NCBI RefSeq assembly: GCF_023065955.2
Contig: NW_026622763.1
Span: 84,425,299 to 84,489,298 of the forward strand
Length of the DNA stretch: 64,000 nucleotides
Direction: 5' to 3'
Origin: Ursus arctos
Taxonomy: Eukaryota > Chordata > Mammalia > Carnivora > Ursidae
The notes beneath the pieces are model-generated. The model was not told the DNA's origin and ran no database searches. It saw only the letters and a list, made by a program, of their open reading frames with translations. The position numbers and the translations under genes were made by a program. This document shows positions 59,688 through 64,000 of this stretch, piece by piece (within the stretch, counting starts at the first letter, position 1; each line of letters begins with the position of its first letter).

Positions 59688-59990
59688 AAAGTTTAATGTT
59701 CATTTGATCTTAAAAGGGGCTGTGGCTATCTAATTAAAATCTTTTCTTAAATAAAAAGGAAATGATAGGATCGACTAAAGAAAAAATACTACTACATTAA
59801 AAAGTACTTCTGTTGATTAGAAAATGCCACTAATAATATTCAAAAGAAAATAAAATCCTGGGGGGAGAATTTCGTGCCATATATGATAAAGGGTTTGGAT
59901 ATTTTTTCCTATTATATCAAGAATTTTTACAAATCAAAATAGTAACAGTAAAATTTAATTCCTGTGTAATCTCTTCGTGAACAGACTAAT
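58640..59990 (+). mobile_element. Old LINE-1, ORF2 3' half (very diverged)
   Basis: 'gataggatatctgtaagaaa', 'agagataccatatcctggat', 'aattctaatcaaaataccag taggatttt' and 'actgtgctagatatcaaaca' mirror old L1 ORF2 order. After the insert at 59,537-59,688, 'agaaaatgccactaataata' and 'aaagggtttggatatttttt' continue it. No frame survives. Confidence 0.6.
59537..59688 (+). mobile_element. Short poly(A)-tailed LTR-like retroposed fragment
   Basis: About 100 bp with two polyadenylation signals ('ctctcaataaactttgcg', 'tcactcaataaaccttg') typical of a retroviral R/U5 region is followed by 'gcagcccaccaaaaaag' and a tail grown into (TAAA)n (59,652-59,688). Short matching flanks 'aagttta' (59,530-59,536 and 59,689-59,695) suggest LINE-mediated insertion into the old L1. 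The source element is not identified. Confidence 0.45.
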
Positions 59991-60489
59991 AACACATGTT
60001 CTGGCAAACACATTAATGATATTTATTAGTGGGTGAGTCCATGGAATGTTTTTGGCAGGATGGACATAGTCTAGGACTACTTAAGGGGATCAAACCTGGA
60101 ATCTGTGCATTTATGGGGCATAGCTCTCTAGAAAATATCACATTAGTTATATAAATGAATATAACTTCGGAGTGTTTCAGAGCCAAATTTGTTTCCTATT
60201 GTGTAAATAAGATCCTGGTTGCATAATTTAGAGACCTCCTATGTTACATCTGGGTGAGGGCACAATGTAATTGAACAAAGAAGGACCTGAAGAGTAGCAT
60301 TGATAGTTCCAGACTCCTTTATACTTTGCCAGTGCCTTGCAATTACCTGCATCCTTGATATTATTAGTAAAGCTTAACAATAGATAGAATCACTGATTTT
60401 TGTGTTCTGAATTGACAACTGCACCTCAGTGAGAACAATAACATGAACAGAAATTTAAGAACAACCAAAAAGATTTGACATTTATATGC
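59991..60489. other. Unique sequence
   Basis: Nothing recognised. Confidence 0.5.
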
Positions 60490-60815
60490 TAATAATAATC
60501 AACTTTTTTGAGCACTTTCCATATGCTAGATAATGTATTAAAAATTTCTCATTGGGGTGCCTGGGTGTCTCAGTCAGTTAAGCATCTGACTCTTGATCTT
60601 GGCTCAGGTCTTGATCTCCAGGTTGAGCTCCATGCTGGTTGTGGAGCCTACTTAAAAACAAAAAACAAAACAAAACAAAAAACCCAAAACAAATCGAAAA
60701 CGGCCCTGAGTCTTAAAGAGTTTAAGTGACTGGCTCTGAGTCACAAAACTATGTGTCATAACCAGAGCTCAAATTAAGGTTTGAATGACTCCAAAGTCCA
60801 TTCTCTTTTCCTCCC
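60490..60815 (-). repeat. MIR split by a SINEC copy (antisense)
   Basis: Left part 'aataataatcaacttttttg agcactttccatatgc', right part 'agagtttaagtgactggctc tgagtcacaaaactatgtgt' and 'ccaaagtccattctcttt'. Together they give a continuous reversed MIR once 60,554-60,690 is removed. Confidence 0.75.
60554..60690 (+). mobile_element. SINEC, short copy with (AAAC)n tail
   Basis: Head 'ggggtgcctgggtgtctcag tcagttaagc', then 'gatcttggctcaggtcttga tctcc', a shortened middle, and a tail of 'aaaac' units. It lacks the CT-rich body, like the older compact subfamily. Confidence 0.93.
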
Positions 60816-61660
60816 CCCGCGTATCGGAAGCAGCGTAATTGAGAAACAAAGTTCACTAAGGAAATAAATAAGTATAACTAAAAACACAAAAACATGTTGT
60901 CTATAAAACTGAAAAAAAATTAAAATATTACTAAAGATCAGGATAATACTGAAATGATTTAAATTGACACTTTTCTAGCAGTATACATTTCTGGTCCCAT
61001 ACATCAAGAGCCTAAAAATTTATGAAGAAATTTGATCTAGAATTCTAGAAATTCAACTGGAGGGAAACATCAAAGGTGTTCGTATAAAAATATATTTTGT
61101 AGAATTATTTATTATTTATTTTAAAATAAAGAAACCTAAACTTTCAATATTACAGAATTGGTTAAATGAATCATACTGTTTCTGATACTTAAAATAATTA
61201 TTTTAACAAATGTTAATAAAACTTTGCTTAACAAAACATCAGTTAACAAATAACCTATAGTATATGTAAAACAGGAAACTTCTGTACATAAATGCTACAG
61301 TTTTATAGTTACGTATTTATATATTGTGTATCTATGAAGGCATAGAAAAATACTACCTGTTTACATAGTACATATCAGTAATCATTAACCTTGTTCAGGG
61401 ACTATGAGTTGTTTTCTACTTTGGGCTTGTGGATTTTCCAGTAATTCTGTGGTGAAAATGAACTCTTTTTTTAAGTAAATGTAACTTTTACATATGTATT
61501 TAAAAAATCTAAATTTGTGAAGAGAAAGTTTTGGCCATAGTGTTAAAACTTGAAATTAATTTTGGCTCTAATCAATTTTGTAAATTAGATAAAGGTTTAA
61601 AGCACAATTGAGATGGGAAGCGTCTCTCTGCCGTCTCCTGCTCCTTTCCTCCATAGTCGC
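60816..61660. other. Unique AT-rich sequence
   Basis: No feature recognised. Confidence 0.5.
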
Positions 61661-61669
61661 TTACCCAAT

Positions 61670-62012
61670 AATGTCCTGCACATCGAGTACAGGGTTAGTA
61701 TCTGATTCTTGGAGAGCCAAACTGAAACAGGTGGTTCCAGGATTAGGGTGAGTGATGGACTGACCATGACTCCCTGTGGTCGTCTGGGGGACTTTGAACA
61801 TGACTGTAAGCTTTGCGGGGTTAGAAGTCTTGGTCATCGAGAGGAATACACTCATGCCAGGAGATAGAGCAAGAGTTTCATTGAATTACAAGCACCCTGG
61901 TCTGGAGGCCTTCCTGCCTACTTTACGTGCACAAGAATTTCCCTGATAAATCTCTCACGTATCTAGTCCAGTCTTGGCATTTGCTTCTCAGAGGACAGAA
62001 ATGACACAATTT
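61670..62012 (+). mobile_element. MaLR/ERVL-type LTR remnant
   Basis: 'ttccctgataaatctctcac gtatctagtccagtcttggc atttgcttctcagaggacag' resembles the polyadenylation and R/U5 end of mammalian MaLR/ERVL LTRs. The upstream part ('gtggttccaggattagggtg') is less clear. No partner LTR or internal region was seen. Confidence 0.4.
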
Positions 62013-62249
62013 GCCAGTACAAAAGGTGTTACACTTTAATTGATCAGCGTACCACGTGTCACCTCCTTCCCGCACTCTCTCCGTCAGAAGCAGTCCTGAT
62101 TGCACTTTCTTCCAATGTCCCTTACACAGTTTATTAAAATAAAAAAAAGGTGAATACTTTTTTAAAAACACTTTTTTCAATATGACTAGTCTCCTCTCTG
62201 ACCCTAAGAGGAAATGAACATGTGTCCTCACTACTTCCATGAATGTTCT

Positions 62250-62990
62250 CCTTTGTTTTAATATTCGTGTGCTGATGCTAATTGACAGAACGGCTCATAA
62301 TTGAATTCTTATAGACCCAGCATCTTTAGAAATTTCACTCACTCACAACCCTGATGAACTATCGTAATAACTGATTGTATTAACAGAAATAAATAGCCCC
62401 AATTTGGCTCATTCTCAAAACAACCCTGTTTCAACTGACACAGATGAGGAGTGAGGTTATTTCACATTGACCCCGTCAGGTCAAGGCTCAAGGAAAGCCT
62501 TGGCTTGAGCCTTCAATTTGAACCTGCAGACAAGAGGATGAATCGGCTTTGTCAGTCTCTTTCTGTTTGGCACGGATGCCAGTAACCTTGCTTCACTTTC
62601 GTATTTCTCCTAGAGGGAAGGAATTTTGGCAGAATACTGCTTACTTTTACAGTTACGGAAGTTACACAGTTTAAGGAGGGAACAGTAATTACATGCCATT
62701 AAACTCAGAAGGCCATTGGCATAGATGAACATTCTGAAGAGGACACAGCCTTCAAGTTCAGTAAAGGATGATTGCCAGAGCATTTCAGTAGAGAGCTGGT
62801 GAAGGAGAGGAAGGAATAACTCTGGAAATGTGCTAAGGCAGCAAACCTATGAAAATGCAGTTAGACACGGCAGTGACTACATTGATTATGCCAGGAATGA
62901 TTTAGCAGAGGTGTTTCACACTTGCCATTAAACAAAGTGCCATAATAGGGTTTAAAATGTACTCAGATGCTACTTGCTCCATCCAGCTTA
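62250..62990. promoter_or_regulatory. Repeat-free block with a hairpin; candidate conserved non-coding element
   Basis: No transposon signature. Homeodomain-like cores ('gctaattgacag', 'cataattgaatt', 'cagtaattacatgcc') and scattered CpGs ('gaacggctc', 'tgaatcggc', 'agacacggcag') are present, along with the inverted repeat at 62,483-62,513. Function is inferred from texture only. Confidence 0.3.
62483..62513. repeat. Perfect 10-bp inverted repeat (hairpin)
   Basis: Arms 'aaggctcaag' (62,483-62,492) and 'cttgagcctt' (62,504-62,513) are exact reverse complements around an 11-nt loop. No U-run follows, so it is not a terminator-like signal. Confidence 0.9.
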
Positions 62991-63109
62991 AACCACAGAA
63001 GTGTCACTTACGTTATTACTTCATGTTGGTTGGAGGGAAGATCCCTCGCTTTTTCTGACAGGACTGCCCTGGATTCTGCAGTTGCAGAAATTTCTGTGTT
63101 CCTCTATTC

Positions 63110-63225
63110 CAATCAATGACTCTTTTGTGGTTAAAACACATCTCAAAATTGACCTCTTCCAGGAAACTTTCCTGATTAATTGCAGTCAATTACTTCCTCT
63201 CAGTATCTTCCCTTCATAAACACCG
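63110..63225 (+). mobile_element. LINE-2 fragment
   Basis: 'acacatctcaaaattgacct cttccaggaaactttcctga ttaattgcag' matches the L2 landmark 'ctcaaatgtcacctcctccatgaagccttccctga'. Confidence 0.55.
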
Positions 63226-64000
63226 CTTTAAATTATATTTCTGGTATGTTGGTTTGAAAGAAGGTTTAAAATACATAAGTGCATATATATTTTAGACCTT
63301 TAAACCTATATGAATAGTAATGGAATATAGGTTTAGATCATCACAGGATGCAATTACCTTTATAACTAGATCATTAGCTCTGACTAAGCTGGTTTTCTTT
63401 CATTTCTTTTGTAAGCCCTGTAAGCATTATGTTCTGAATACAGTACACAAAAAGTCAGGTGACAAGCCCTGTGGATTCAGTAGGAGGTATTTGTTTCCAA
63501 CACAAGTGAAAGGAAATGGAAAAAGCTCTGAATATCGGAAGTGGGTAGGTCCTTTTCCCACCGCTCTGAAAGGGAAGAGTGTCACAGCATTTCTTTTCTG
63601 CATTCCTGCACGAGACTGTTCTCTGTGTTTGCTCTGCAAGAAATAAGACACTGAAACTCCAGCCGCTGTCAAGTTGGAAGTTACTTACATTATTGAGATT
63701 ATATGACCAAGTGTGATAATATACATTAGGACAGAGTTAAATAAGATACACGGTACTAAGAGGTGGGATAAAAGCTGTGCTATTCTCAACTGTGCTCTGT
63801 CCAAGCCTCCAGCTTCCTTGAAGCAGCCTTCTTTTTTGACTCCAGAACAAAATCTTGCCTAATACCATCTACATTCCTGTTCCAGGCTTCCTCATGCCAT
63901 CCCTAATTAGAATGCATGTACATAGAGGGGATTCAAGGGTCTAAGTCATCCATAAGATTACTAAATGTATTCAGTCCCTATTGCTTCTATAACAAATTAC
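63226..64000. other. Unique sequence to the window end
   Basis: Overlapping frames of 108 codons (+, 63,320-63,646) and 81 codons (-, 63,427-63,672) occupy the same patch. Neither shows a domain, and two long frames on opposite strands usually reflect base composition. No gene is called. Confidence 0.4.

Noticed and set aside
63320..63672. Overlapping 108- and 81-codon frames as a coding exon
   Set aside because: No recognisable domain, opposite strands overlap, and no splice-site support could be judged.

Overview
The window looks like non-coding nuclear DNA from a caniform (arctoid) carnivoran, probably a bear-lineage species. It carries many copies of the carnivore tRNA-Lys-derived SINE (SINEC), whose heads read 'gcctgggtggc' on the + strand or 'gccacccaggcgcc' when reversed. 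Several copies (14,561; 25,883; 29,708; 31,933; 40,270) have a variant body that I associate with bear/panda subfamilies. That placement rests on memory of repeat families, not on a search. The base composition is AT-rich, there is no CpG island, and I found no intact gene. Almost all open frames fall inside repeats or are short chance frames.

Layout. 0-12 kb: mostly unique AT-rich DNA with ancient MIR, L2, hAT and L1 scraps. 12.18-13.48 kb: a 5'-truncated, intronless, decayed retrocopy of the splicing factor gene SRSF2 with a long 3' UTR; this is the only recognisable gene-derived sequence. 13.5-20.5 kb: old L1 and L2 copies around a unique block (17.7-18.7 kb). 22-33 kb: SINEs, antisense L1 pieces and microsatellites in unique sequence. 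33.8-36.9 kb: a degraded ERVL-type endogenous retrovirus with RNase H, integrase and dUTPase-like remnants and a possible LTR. 38.9-39.6 kb: a repeat-free block. 40.3-49.5 kb: a dense nest of LINE-1, LTR-like and SINE insertions, ending in a perfect 65-bp tandem duplication. 50-55 kb: unique sequence with microsatellites, an AT-rich satellite-like stretch, and a CpG-retaining block (54.0-54.6 kb) that resembles a conserved regulatory element. 55.9-61 kb: L1, SINE and LTR-like fragments, including a short poly(A)-tailed LTR-like retroposed piece. 61.6-64 kb: an LTR remnant, then repeat-free sequence with a perfect 10-bp-stem hairpin.

Nothing here works together as an operon or pathway. The useful content is the insertion history (nesting order and target-site duplications), the SRSF2 retropseudogene, and five repeat-free blocks that could be distal enhancers. 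I see no convincing evidence of a new biological system. Calls of old repeats come from recognising sequence patterns, so their edges are good to tens of bases at best. SINE edges defined by target-site duplications are close to exact.
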